DNA of 64,000 nt from Melieria omissa (lineage: Eukaryota; Arthropoda; Insecta; Diptera; Ulidiidae). Below the pieces are notes generated by a model that was not told where the DNA came from, did not search any database, and saw nothing but the letters and a program-made list of their open reading frames with translations. Where the stretch lies: NCBI GenBank assembly GCA_963971225.1, contig OZ020267.1, positions 30,135,298 to 30,199,297 on the forward strand, read 5' to 3'. Of the stretch, positions 44,888-56,400 are shown in pieces. The translations under genes were made by a program, and so were the position numbers. Every line of letters begins with the position of its first letter. Position 1 is the stretch's first letter.

Positions 44888-46107
44888 TTCCTGCTTTCTT
44901 CAACTATTCACCCGAATTGAAATCATTGCTGGATCCCTTGTGTGAATTAGATTTTGTGCAGCTGAACAATAAACAATAATTTTATTCAAGTTGTTGATGA
45001 TCTCCACATCTGGAGTCTCCCTTTGGCTTTCTTTTTCCTTCTGTCTTTTGGACGTTCTCGGTATTCCCATTCTTTAGAAGCTAAACACACGAGTGATGGC
45101 ATAAATGTTCATGTTCATATGATCAATTTTTTTTTTTTAAGGAATTAATTCTGTCAAACTGTTTTCGTAGCCATCAAATGATTGCCAACTAAATTAATTA
45201 TACATTATTACTTTATTAATCAGAAATAAATTTTTATTTTTTCCCAAATTCTTTCCAAAACTATTAGAAATTATGTTAGTAAAGAGGTAGGATTATTTAA
45301 ATACTTTAGTTGATTCATTTAGTTAGTGAATTTAGTTGTTTCCACTAAAAACAAAATAATCATAATTAATTCCTTCGTGTTCTTTACAACATTTGTTATG
45401 AAAAACAAAAGACTACAAGGCAACAACTGACCTTTTAATAAATATTTAATTTAAACTAATAATCAATTATTAGAAAATAATTCAAGAAGGTTAGTTAATT
45501 TAAATATTTTAGAAGGTTTAGTAAGTTTGAAGAATTGATTTTATCAATTAAAAAATAAGTCACAATTGATTCCATCGAAATGTTTTTGCGAAGAAGAAAA
45601 CATTGCATTACATTAGTAATTAGTTTCTAGTTATTAGTTATTAGTTATTACTGAATTCAGTAGTTAACTAATTAGTTAACTAATTAACATTTAAATTAAT
45701 TAATTTAACTAATTAATTAACTAATTAACTAATTAACATTTAAATTAATTAATTTAACTATTAATTTAAATTAATTTATTCAAATGTTAATTAGTTAACT
45801 GATTAGTTAATTATTGAGTTACATTAATTTATTAAAATATTAATTAGTTAATTAATTAGTTAAATTAATTTTTTTTAATTTTAATTAGTTAATTAATTAG
45901 TTAAATTAATTTATTAAAATATTAATTAGTTAACTAATTAGTTATTTAATTAGGAAAATTAATTTATTTAAATATTAATTAGTTGAATATTTAGTTGTTT
46001 TTCCTCCGAATCAGTGGTAACTATGTAATTATTTTATTTTTCTCGTGGTTTCTCTCGTGGTTTCTAAAAAAGCGAAAGGAATAGTAACTTAACCGACTTA
46101 ACCGTCG
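44888..46107. repeat. AT-rich stretch with TTAATTAG palindromic array
   Basis: From about 45,620 to 45,985 the sequence is built of GTTAACTAATTAAC and TAATTTAAATTAATT units. The orientation reverses near 45,765: ACTAATTAACATTTAAATTA on the left faces AAATTAATTTATTCAAATGT then TAATTAGTTAAC on the right, so the array forms a large imperfect palindrome. The earlier part (44,888-45,620) is AT-rich without a gene. Confidence 0.65.
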
Positions 46108-46506
46108 GCCTCGATAGCTCAGCGGGTAGCGCGCTGGCTTCTCATACCGAGCGCCCCGGGTTCGATTCCTGGCTCGGGCTGGTGAACAACTCGTCTACTT
46201 CTATCGCTATCCACATGAAGGGAATGAGAATTACAAGAATCGCACAAGTGCGCTCTTGGCAGGCAATGGCAAAACCTCCAAGTGTGAACGAAAAACTGCC
46301 AATCGTCGTTCGGATTCGGCGTTAAACTGTAGGTCCCCTCCCCCCCTTTCCCCATCCGCTTGAAATGTGTGCTGTAACATATGTTAGAAAGACAGTGTTG
46401 CATACGCATTTCAAAAAACGGGTGAAATATGTGGTATCACAATGGGCCTTTCAGGCCTTCGAGTGTGTCTCTTATAGAGGCAGCCACCGCAACCTAACCT
46501 AACCTT
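46108..46506 (+). mobile_element. tRNA-headed SINE, fullest copy
   Basis: Begins GCCTCGATAGCTCAGCGGGT (A box inside) and carries the B box GGTTCGATTCC at about 46,159-46,169. The body includes GGCAATGGCAAAACCTCCAA, the core CGTTCGGATTCGGCGTTAAA then CTGTAGGTCCC, a C-rich run, and ends AGCCACCGCAACCTAACCTA. The head resembles a tRNA but does not fold into a full cloverleaf with an acceptor stem, so this is not a tRNA gene. The minus-strand 96-codon frame is a shadow. About 400 bp; no obvious target duplication. Confidence 0.85.
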
Positions 46507-47811
46507 ACCGACTTTGTATTCCTATCTTCTGTGTCGTATGAATGACTTTGTATAGCAGATATGTGATTGGGTTTACCTAAATGCAATCTTCTATACCAAT
46601 GCATAGATAAATCCCTCAAAACCGATCCAACTACCTTTTCACTAAATTCATTCTGAAGTCACCTTATCACAAACTATGAAATTCCAACCAGCTGATCACT
46701 TCACAAAGTATGGAAAAAAGCTACCATTGCTGTGTAATGGGTACAAAATACTTAATGAATATCTCAGCAACGTGCAGAGATATAAAGCTGAATTTTTGTG
46801 TCTGATCATATTGGGTCACTTGGTCGTGTATGAAATTTTATCAAAATCGAATGGGCGGAACTGGTACCCGGCAGCAATGGGTTAATATGTAGTGATGAAA
46901 ACAATTCACTGATCAAACGTGTAAGTAGACTTTTGATGCTGAAAGTTCAAAACCTCTGCTTACAACACTTGCGCGTAGCTTTAGTTAGTAGAAAAGTTTA
47001 ATTAAAATCTAACATTTTCACATCATTGCAACCATCTTACGATCTCATCAGCTAAAGTAAAGCAATTTCGAAAATTTTTTCTCTCATTCATAAAAAAACA
47101 AAAAAAATGCACACATAAAGCGCACATAAAACCAGCGTAAAATCCATAAAAGAAATCGACTGGGGAGACGTGAAAAAACGAGTAGACGTTATGAAGATGA
47201 AAATAACATTTCAAAGCACCCAACAACAACAACAACCACAGCGTCCATACAAACGCTACGCTGCGTTGCGCTAAGCGGCAACGCGCAGCCACCACTTGAA
47301 CGCATGTGCGACTATGCGGCGAACTGCATATTTTATTTAATTTTTGCATGGTTTACGATAGCAAAAGCGAATGCACCAAAAATGCTGATTCTTGTTGTTG
47401 CCAATGCGTTGGTTATACATTCTTGTATGTTCACATTTTTCGCTTTATGCGCGCTTTGCCAAAGACATTGTCGACTGTGGCGAGCATTTTTGATGCAAAT
47501 TTTCTTAATACTCACATGCGTTTAGAAGTGAATATATGCTTGTATGTGTGTGTGGGTGTGTGTGTTGCAACATTTGTTGCACCTCACCTCAAAAATATAT
47601 TTTGCGCACACTTCCACATGCATTTAGTAGAACAGGGGTTCTTGTTGGAGAACAGGAGGGATGGAGAAAATAAAAAGGAACTGAAATATTTTTTTTGTTT
47701 TCACTCTCAGCTGGTATTTAACAGATTTTTGAGTTTTTTTAGCAGCAATTTTTGTTGAATTTCTTACAAAAAATATTAGTTTCAGATAAATTTTAGTAAA
47801 GACAAATTCAA
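46507..47811. other. Non-coding stretch
   Basis: Includes repeat R copy 1 at 46,795-46,887. Frames up to 150 codons at 47,023-47,758 overlap on both strands without domains and in part run over GT-rich sequence (about 47,540-47,570). Confidence 0.5.
46795..46887. repeat. Dispersed repeat R, copy 1
   Basis: About 93 bases, including TGTCTGATCATATTGGGTCA, then TTTTATCAAAATCGAATGGGC and GGAACTGGTACCCGGC, end in AATGGGTTAAT. The same block occurs at about 48,580-48,673 inside the family A mariner. Confidence 0.7.
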
Positions 47812-47971
47812 TATTTCTCCAATATATGGTTTTAGTCACCTATATCTCGCATTGTGTAAGTTCTATTGAGATATGTTGGATGGCTTTTAAAACAGAAGAA
47901 CTTGTACTAAAAAAACTTCTCAGACAAATTTGTGATTGCTTGACTCAGTTTCGTTTGAGCGCGCTTCAAAA

Positions 47972-49043
47972 ATGAACACGAGAAAAGACACAAATGGCCA
48001 TTTTTACAAGTTTCTGCGATAAAAGTTACAGTGCAAGTCAGGCAGCTGAAAATGTGGAAAGTGTTTGTGGTCCTAAAACTGTAACAGACAATCACTTGCA
48101 ATTTGGGTTTCGTTGATTGCATTGCGGTGATTTTTCTATTAAAATTGCAACATGTTATGGAAGATCAATTGTCGAAAGTGTCTAAAAAAAATCATGGAAA
48201 TCGTTCTATCATCATCGATTCTATCGATTGTCCACGAACACAAAAGATTACACAAAAAAAGGTCGGAAACCAGTCCAATAAAAGTGGATACAAAAAGAAG
48301 CTCCACATATGAGTTCCACACGAGTTAACTCAAAACGACTTCATGAACCAATTTCCATCTGCAAATCGCTAAAAAATCTACAAATGTCTGCAACGAATGA
48401 TGACTGTAGATAATATATAATATCATAATATCATAGATAATATATAGATCACTTAAAGGACAACTTGAAGCAAAAGTTGTAGAAATCGAATTGCAGTGAG
48501 ACGCAGCAAACGGTGACCAAAAGAGGATTGACGGTCCGGAGGGGCTTGCTGTGTGTTTGGTGGAATTGACAGCTGAAAATTTGTTTCTGATCATTTGGGC
48601 TCAATTCCAGGCCGTGCATGCAATTTTATCAAAATCATATGGGCGGAACTGGTACTCGGCTTTAATGGGTTAATTAGGTGTTATCCTCTCAATGATAGTT
48701 GGATCTTCTAAAGGAAACAATCGCCCAGAAGTGACCAGCTGTGGTCAATATGAGAAGAATTGTGTTCCATCAGGACAACGCCAGGCCACATACATCGATA
48801 GCGACTCGCCGACAGATCCGGCAGCTTGGTTCAGAGCTTCTTTAGTTTACACTTTATAGTCCAGAACAGGCACCAAGTGATTACTACTTGTTCCAGTCTA
48901 AGGATTTTGCTGGTGAAAACTTATGAAATCGTTTATAGCCCTTTTGTGTCAACAAGGACGAAGGTTTTTATAAGCGAAACATATTAGAATTACCTTAAGA
49001 ACGAAAAAAATTGCCTAAACAAATCAGTCCATATTTGACCTAA
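47972..49043 (+). pseudogene. Mariner family A transposase pseudogene
   Basis: Starts at an ATG (47,972) with MNTRKDTNGHFY. The HTH region reads SASQAAENVESVCGPKTVTD in a second frame, followed by LHCGDFSIK. Then come SGYKKKLHI and VPHELTQNDFMNQ (linker), a weak QRMMTVDN in place of the V-T-G-D-E box, and a RGLLCVWW-like block at about 48,545. After the repeat R replacement, LDLLKETIAQK leads to IVFHQDNARPHTS with the second catalytic aspartate, then PEQAPSDYYLFQSKDF with the third, then NKDEGFYKRNILELP and a final SPYLT. Several stops and frameshifts make it non-functional. Length agrees with the usual 340-350 residues. Confidence 0.85.
48573..48692. repeat. Dispersed repeat R, copy 2, inside mariner A3
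   Basis: CTGATCATTTGGGCTCAATTCC to TATGGGCGGAACTGGTACTC and AATGGGTTAATTAGG matches 46,795-46,887. It replaces about 70 bases that should encode the YYELL...YCQQL block of the transposase. Confidence 0.65.
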
Positions 49044-49059
49044 ATTAGTGCATATTTCA

Positions 49060-49469
49060 CTAGAAGATATTTTTATTTTATTTTTGTTTTTATTGTTCTA
49101 CATGGTCTCCTTGTAAATTTACACAATTCTCTTAGCAATGCTCTCATCTCATCTATTTAACAAAGTATTGGAAATGTTCATTCGAACACGTTTTTATTCT
49201 AACAAACGTGGCATCCAACGCGCGAAAAAATTGTTGATGCTCAAGTCTTCAATACGCGTAAAAAAAATTCTTTGAAAATATTCATAGCCTCTGGTATCTC
49301 TATCTCTCGACGGATGTCAAGCACCATTTGGTGAGCTTGACCCATTTAGTCATCAGTGGTTCTATTTTTATATAATCCAAAACAACATTGTCTCCCAAGC
49401 TGAGATGCCCACAATTAAATTCAGCTGCCCAAATTTCACAATGTATGTTGTTGGTACAAAAACACTGAA
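49060..49469 (-). mobile_element. Mariner family B relic, copy 2 (deletion derivative)
   Basis: On the minus strand: EIWAAEFNCGHLSLGD (first HTH end), MVLD-like remnant with SVER, FFARWMPRLL (linker), KRVRMNISNTLL, then a direct jump to CVNLQGDHVEQ, which is the C-terminal block (usual form C-I-x-L-x-G-D-Y-V-E). The whole catalytic domain is therefore absent. The copy at 51.57-52.2 kb has the same junction. It is framed by the 20-base direct repeat AGTCCATATTTGACCTAAAT (49,026-49,045 and 49,470-49,489). Confidence 0.8.
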
Positions 49470-49489
49470 AGTCCATATTTGACCTAAAT

Positions 49490-51565
49490 AATTTCTTTCT
49501 ATAATTTACATCTTCTATATTGAAATCACACGGGTCGTATAAGTGACCTTAATTTCATTTTACACTTTTGATGTTTTTGATAACTTTTTTCATTCAATAT
49601 TTTTTTCTTATTTTTTTAAATATTATTTTAAAGTATTTTGTTTCATTGCAGCTTTTGCGGCCACGAATCATGCAAATGTAATTATGACACATTTTCATAT
49701 ATATTTTTTTTATTATTTTTTTAAATTTTGTATAGCTTTTTTATGCTTTTTTAGATTTTGTATGCTTATTTAATTGTTTTATAAATTTTTTCAATTTATT
49801 GATTTGTTAAAACATTTTTGCAATGCAAAATACAAACCATTCAGTAATTTTTTTGTAGCACATATTTATTTTCCTTCACAAAAGTGATTTCCAACTGCTG
49901 TCAACACTGAGGTCACCTCTGACATGCGCCAATTATTCACGTCCAGTCAACGACGTTCAGCTGGCGAATGCTCGCCAAACAATTTTTATCTAAAACCCTA
50001 TTCATCAATATGGAAATTGCGCGAAATTTCGCACTAACTGGCAGCTATACAAAGTCATATACATACATACACACCTACACATATGTAATTCTATATAAAA
50101 ACATGTATGTATGTGTGATTGAATGAATCAACCATTGGAAATATTTGAAATTTTGGCTCGTCGAATTTATTCGACAAAAAAATTCTTTTAACTCAATTCA
50201 AGTCATAAAGCAATACCAGCAACAAAATACAAAAGTCGCCAGCGATAAAAATGCAAAAGCGAAACTTTTTTTATGATATTTTTGTTTTTGTAAATTGGTT
50301 GCAATTGCTCAACCAACACGTTGCCATATGTAATCGCATTCACACGCACACGCACAGACACACACACACACTCGCGCACAACACACTCGAGCCAACGCGC
50401 AGTTTCAATGCAGTCGGCGCCGCAATTGCTGCACACGCCCACACTTGATCTCCATTGAACTTTAAATGCTACAAATGTCAAAAATGTCAAGCGTTGCTCT
50501 TCAGCGCCAGTTGGGGATCGAATGGTCGGTCGGTCGGCGGTCGGCTGGGCGCATTGCCCGGTCGTGCAGTTGGGGCTGATAGGGCGACAGGTTGACGGGT
50601 CGATGGATCTTTCGGTTGGCCCAGTTGGTCCGTTTCGGTGCCCGCATTGACTGCTGGACGCAGCGGTGAGGAAGCGCGGTCGCGCCACGTCACAGAAAAT
50701 GTCACATGTAAAATAAATGGAATTGAAATGAGCAGAGTGTCTGAATGACAGATGAAATGCATTTTTTGTCGCTTACAACACTGCACGATTTGTGTTTCGT
50801 ATGTGTGTCTGTGTTTGTTTGTATCTGTGTATTCATGCTGAGTGCGTGTGTGTGTGTGTGTGTGTATGTGGTATGTGTGGCAGGCACGGCGAAAAGCGGA
50901 TATGCAATTGCATGCTTGCGGTTGGCATACAAGTGTTGCGCTTTGCATTCATGTAAATATGTGTGTACATGTATGTGTGTGTGTGTGTGAGCCTTTGCAT
51001 GGGCAAATGGGATTTTAATATTTTGACAGATGCGTGAGTACAACAAGAATTGCAGTACAGTAACTACCAACGGCCAATGCGAACAATAAGAAGAGCAGCA
51101 ACAACAACCACAATAACAGCAAGTTGCAACAATACTGAACAGAGAACAACAGAAATTACAAAAGGACAATAGTTACACTCAGATAATTAATTTATTAAAA
51201 CTTTTTATAAAATTCCAATGAAGGAATGCCTGTATAGGTAAAGTAAGATTAGATTAAACTTGCTATACCTGACGCTTTGCATAGGCTCCTTCCTTCCATT
51301 TTAGGCCTCAATCAGCGGAGTATCCAAGTGTCATTCGTAATCTTGAGAAGCAAGGAAGATGACCAGAGTAGGTTGTGTGGTCGAAACCATTCTAAGAATT
51401 ATAGACTTGAAGATGAATCGATCTCTGAAAGCACGCAAGAGTTCAAAGATATGAAGCTCGAGAAAGTAAAGAAGAGAAAGTAAAGAAAAGCAAAATATCA
51501 CAACACAGTTGGGGAATTATGCGGCTGGTCTCAACTGTTTCCGATTTAACAGAGGCACAAAATAT
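49490..51565. other. Non-coding stretch with CA/GT repeats
   Basis: CA repeats at 50,340-50,372, GT repeats at 50,845-50,866 and 50,968-50,990. Frames of 153-161 codons on the minus strand (50,203-51,169) pass through these repeats and through a GTCGGTCGGTCGG tract at 50,525-50,545; none has a domain. T-rich sequence at 49,590-49,770 gives a Phe-rich frame that is not a gene. Confidence 0.5.
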
Positions 51566-52200
51566 TCTTATTTTATTTTTGTTTTTCCACATATTCTCCT
51601 TGTCTGTTTACACACTTCTCTCAGTGATGCTGTCATCTCTTTCAGCTCTCATCAATAAAAAAGCATTTGAAATGTTCCTTCGAACAAGTTTTTATTGTAA
51701 CAAACGTGGCATCTAACGCACGAAAAAATTGCTCATGCCCAAGTCTTCAATACAAGTCAAACTAATTCTTTGAAAATTTTCATATGCCTCTGTTATCTCT
51801 CGAAGGATATCAAGCACCATTTGGTGAACTTGACCGATTTAGTGGTCAGTGGTTCCGTGTTTTAGATAACCCAAAATAAAATTGTCTCCCAAGCTGAGAT
51901 GCCCACAATTAAATTCAGCTGCCCAAATTTCACAATGAAAGTTCTTGGTACAAAGTCCATGTACACAGCGTTCAACTCGTCTTTAAATTTGTGTGGTCTT
52001 ATTGTCCTCAGAAACAATTATTTAATGACTGCCCTGTCTGACACAAAAACTGTTGACCGTCTTAAGCCATTTTCATACAACAATTTGACATTCAAAATGG
52101 CTGACATTTTAATTAGTAACTTTCCAAAGAGGCGCAAAAAGGAGCAACTACCTTTTTTACCAGTGCTACCCTTTTCATGTTGAGGTCGAAAACTTTTCAA
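51566..52200 (-). mobile_element. Mariner family B relic, copy 3 (deletion derivative)
   Basis: The minus strand gives the longest family B N-terminus: VSDRAVIK, RPHKFKDELNAVYMDFVPRT (first HTH), VKFTKWCL in place of V-H-Q-M-V-L, an IFSCVR-like linker, EHFKCFLIDES, then the junction to EKCVNRQGEYVEKQK, the transposase C-terminus. The catalytic domain is missing. Similarity to the 49.06 kb copy extends through the junction. The 94-codon plus-strand frame at 51,899-52,183 and the minus frame at 52,018-52,227 are read-throughs of this relic. Confidence 0.8.
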
Positions 52201-52439
52201 ATCACCCCCGTGGTGAAGTCCGTACACCCAATTGAACGTTTCAATGATACTTGAAAGCTATTCGAAATCTGTCAGACCCGTTTCAGTAAGTTGTTCATGA
52301 GATGACAGAAATTTACTTTCAACTGTGTAAGCAAATTTGTTCTTCTCTTCTATATAGGCTGCAAAAAGATATCGATACTTGCAATTAGCTGATTAAGTCT
52401 TTAATTCTCATATTGCAAATGTTGAACGTGGATTTTTCT

Positions 52440-53485
52440 TAACTGAAAGTGATGAAATGTGAATTTGGTATAACCAAATTCAATACAAAACATAATAGCC
52501 CAGAGGACAGAGATAACAACACATCCACTATTCCACAAAGCTTCCAAAAAAAGTCAACATTTTAAAAAGAAAATGCTGGGCTTTTGCAAAGATTTTTGAG
52601 AATATTGCACTATGAGCAGTTAAATTGAAACATAATGAGCACAAAGGGACTTCATAACAACAGATAACACTATTCATTGTTAAAGCAAAAACTTAAGGAA
52701 GAGAAACCTGAAGAGGAAAAAAGTTTCCTTTCATAGATAAAACATGATCCCATACGTCCCAAAGGAGACGTCAAAAAAACTTTAGCAGTTTAAATGACAA
52801 ATGATGGTTCATCGATCCTACTCTCTATCCTGCCCGCAATAGTCTAAAAAACCCTCTGAATACAATATCCTTAAATTCTTTAGCAAAAGTTTGAAGCCAA
52901 CCTGACAAGACTTTTAGTAGAAAACCAAAGTTGTTATTTCACAATGGATTGAAAGGAACGAAAAATATTCGGACAAGTGATGGCTAATCAACACTAATTT
53001 TTATCTATTATCTTTTTAAAAGTCTGTAAAGTCTACGAAATGGAATATCGTTTGCTTCTGTAGCCGAAGTTCGAACCCAGTTCAAAATTTCAGTCAGAAC
53101 CCAAAGCAATTCTACTGCAGTGTGTTGGAACAAACAAACAAACAATATTCAGGCAAATGATATGTAATCGACCTTACTTTCTTATGCTCACCACATCCGA
53201 TTTTCATCTTTTCAAAAGTCTGAAAAATCCACTTAATAGAATATCGTTTAATTTTTTAGCAGAAGTTCGAACCCAACCTGACCAAAATTTCAGACGAAAA
53301 TCAAAATTGTTTATTTCGCAATGGATTCAAACAATCAAACAATGTTCGGGCGATTGATGGTTGATTGCTTATCTCTTGTAACTCTTCTATCTATTACCTT
53401 TTTTAAAGTCTGGAACCCAACCTGACAAGAATTTTAGACGAAAACCCAAGTAATTTCATTGCAATGCGTTGAAACAAATAAGCAA
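52440..53485 (+). mobile_element. Mariner family F relic, catalytic and C-terminal part
   Basis: On the plus strand the decayed order of a mariner catalytic domain can be followed: NTSTIPQSFQKKSTF (family form N-x-S-T-S-x-A-K-x-N-I-H), a ML-Q-LRILHYEQL block for the W-W-D-Q-x-G-V-V-Y-Y-E-L-L segment, LKQKLKEEKPEEEKSFLS, KETSKKL, then a TLYPARNSLKNPLN stretch and, in later repeat units, TSDFHLFKSLKNPLN and FLAEVRTQPDQNF. Frames shift often. The last part is tandemly repeated. Family F differs from A in its conserved words. Confidence 0.6.
52840..53485 (+). repeat. Tandem repeat built from a mariner transposase C-terminal segment
   Basis: Three full units and one partial recur at about 52,840, 53,022, 53,213 and 53,400. 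Each holds AAAGTCTG-AAAATCCACT-like bases, TAGAATATCGTTTAATTTTTTAGC, AGAAGTTCGAACCCAACCTGAC, AAAATTTCAGACGAAAACCAAA, ATTTC-CAATGGATTGAAACAA and CAATATTCGGGCAA. Period is about 185-190 bases. In translation the unit equals LKNPLNRISFNFLAEVRTQP and the following lines of a mariner end. Confidence 0.75.
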
Positions 53486-56400
53486 CAATTAGTGCGAATA
53501 ATAATTAGAATTAAACTATTTAACTACAAACAATTTGTTTTTATATCAAAAAAATTGTAACACTTGGTTCCTCGTATTCGTATTTTGTGACTTCACGCCT
53601 CTTAGAACTAGTTTACTTTTGAACTATTTTAGCATGAAACGAGTTAAATAATTTTTGTATCAATATTTTTTAATTACAGGAAAACTATTTAATATTAATG
53701 GAAAAATACAAAATTATTACTTTTTGATTTCATTTAACCATTATTAAAGAAAAAAGGGGTTTTGATCAAACGCGCCCAATTCGTAGACTTCAATTAGAAC
53801 ACAAACTTTCCCTGACAACGCTGCAAATTATTGGAAATTTTTTTCGCGATAACTGTACAATTTTTGTAATTTGCTTTGAATTCACTTTTAAAAATATTAA
53901 TTTGTTGGTGCCTATTTAAATTAAACCCAAAAATCAATCGTAGCTTTTGCTATAAGATGACAAATAAAACTTTCGTCTTTCTAGAGAACTTTTTCTACTA
54001 AAAAGGAACCAAATGGAAACCATGATTGCTGTTCTGACGGTCACTTCTTAATTGGTATCCACCCAAGAAAGTGGGACCAGCTTTGCCGTTTTCACTTCGA
54101 TCGAAGTATTTAACTTCACTTTTATGCTGAACACTTCGACAACTTCTCGTTAACCTAAATTAAAAACACAAATTAACACACAAATTAAATTTTCAGAGAT
54201 TTAGTTTGTCTGAATATGAATCAAACTCTCAAAACCATCAAACCATACCCATTCATTCGACAACAGTACTGGGGTTCTCTCACAAACCAAATTAATAAAA
54301 AATTATACTAGAGTAGAAAGAAGAAGAAGAACTAAAAAGAAAGAACCTCAAAATGGACCTTAAATTGATCCTATAACATTTATGAAATATGCTGACTGTA
54401 TTTAAAATCAATTTGTTTTATACACCAAATACTTCGAAAACGTTGTAAATTAATTAATTCATTAATTTTTATAGTCCGCTTCACTTCTCTTTAAAATTTT
54501 CGAATGGCAACGCTGGTTGGGACAAGCAAAGCGAACACGACTTACTTCACAATCTATGCATTTGTACCGCATTTTCTATGAGATAGGAGGCAATTTGACC
54601 CATAAGACTTTTCTCTCGACCAATCTTTGTAAAAGCTCGAAATAGTTGACAGAGTGAGCAGTCTTACATGACTGTTCATGGACCTTCATGGCCTAAGTGG
54701 GCTCCACGTAAAGACAGCCGCTCCTACTCACATATTTTCACAACCCACTTCTTATGTTATGTTATGTTATGTTCAAAGTAGTAAAACTTTGAACTTAACT
54801 AAACGAAAACCAAACCAAACTTATGAAATGTCCCATAAATAAATGTTATCGAAATAAAATTAGCAACGCTCTGGTTTTTAGTGTCTTTATAAAAAGCAAT
54901 TAAAAGACGAAAGGAGCTGATCATTCGAATTAGATTATAGTTAATTGCTCTCAACGAACTCAATACTATTCACTTGACTAGACGCTTGAAAGTGACTCTT
55001 GTGAATCAGATAAGTTTCAATGCAAAATTTTATTATAGCTCAGTTGTCGAATAAACGTCAGCTGTCCCGGCCAGTGTGGGTTGCCAGCATGCAAATGCAG
55101 CACATAAATTTGCATGCAGATCTCAATTGTCCTTTTAATGCCATTGAAAATATTGCTCGTGTTTGTGTTGGTGGTTGTTTGTGGGCGACTGTCGGCTGAT
55201 GCTGGCGCATGGGTGGTGGCGTTGTGCGTTTAACTGTCCGACCACAAATCAGAAAAATGCAATTTTTGTTTGCTGCTGTTGTTGTTTATTTTAAATACAC
55301 ACAAACACACATATATGTGTATAATATTTTCATTATTTTTTGTGCCAAAAAAGCGAGCAACTCTTTTTGCCGCTGCGAGATTTATGGCCACAATTTTAAG
55401 ATCATTTTTTTGAAGTGTGGGCGCCACAAATGTGCCCAGCCAAGTACAAATGTGTTTGTGTGTGTGTGTGTGTGGGCAGTGGAACAATACATAAAAGTTT
55501 ATGTATTTATTGACAAGCATTTTGGACGTAATGGTCAGTGCAATAAAAAATTTAAAATAGCCTTTAATTTCATTTTACTCGATTTTTATGCATTTTTTGT
55601 GCTGACCGCAGCAACAATTTCACGCCACACATATTTTTTTGCTGTGCATTTGTTGAGTTGGTTTTTTTCGTTTTACTTTTTGTTTATTTTTTTTTTGTAA
55701 TTTCGTTATTTGTTGTTGTTGTTATTATTGTTGTTGCACGTTGGCAATTAAGAATTTGCCATGCGGTGCGCGTGTTTTCACTTAACGAAATTCCCTACTC
55801 ACACACACACACACACACACACAGAGGTCAAACAGTTGTCCACATATGGGTGACACATGTATGCGTGAGTTTGTGTGTGTATGTGTGTGTCGGCCATACT
55901 TTAATGCCTTTCATTTCTCATTTGTTTTTCGCCTTTAATAAACCCAGCGAATTTAATTATTTAATATGTAAATTAATTTCGCCTTAATTTTTAATTGGAC
56001 TGCCAGGCCGCTTCGGTCCTTTATGCTTGCGGCAATTTCACTCTATGCGCGTCGCCGTCGGCATACTGTGGCTTGTCTGCGTGTTGCGCGTCTGACTTGA
56101 TTTGCAATTAAATTCCTGTCTGTAGTCGCAACAATGTGTGTGTGCGTGTGCATGTGTATGCGTGTGTGTGTTTGTGTAAGCTGAAGTGCGCGTACGTGCT
56201 CATTTATGACTGACTGTGCGCATTATTGTGCCTTTATTGTTGTAATAAAATAATACAAATAATACAGTTCAATTAAAATATAAAATACAAAAATCTTAAA
56301 AGCGCGCTTAACGAGCGCATTGTCCTCGTACACACACAAACACACACACATACACACACAGTGGCCATTTGTATTTTTTGCATTCATTTATTTTTATGTA

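Larger units (their letters stand above)
47812..49045 (+). mobile_element. Mariner family A relic, copy 3 (longest)
   Basis: Begins with the family 5' region (ATATGTTGGATGGC, then CTTCTCAGACAAATTTGTGA, then TTTCGTTTGAGCGCG) followed by a transposase pseudogene. Part of the coding region is replaced by repeat R (about 48,575-48,690). The 3' end adjoins a minus-strand family B copy, and a 20-base piece of this 3' end reappears on the other side of it. Confidence 0.85.

Noticed and set aside
46108..46180. tRNA gene
   Set aside because: A and B boxes are present, but there is no pairing acceptor stem, and the same head occurs on other copies followed by the SINE body.
50203..51169. 153-161 codon minus-strand frames
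   Set aside because: They run through CA repeats and a GTCG repeat; no domain and no splice structure.
54640..54775. SINE 3' end with AACATAACAT tail
   Set aside because: Similarity of the GGCCTAAGTGGGCTCC segment to the SINE tail region is suggestive but too short to claim.
55209..55700. 163-codon frame as a membrane protein
   Set aside because: Phe and Val content arises from T-rich DNA; the opposite strand is open as well.
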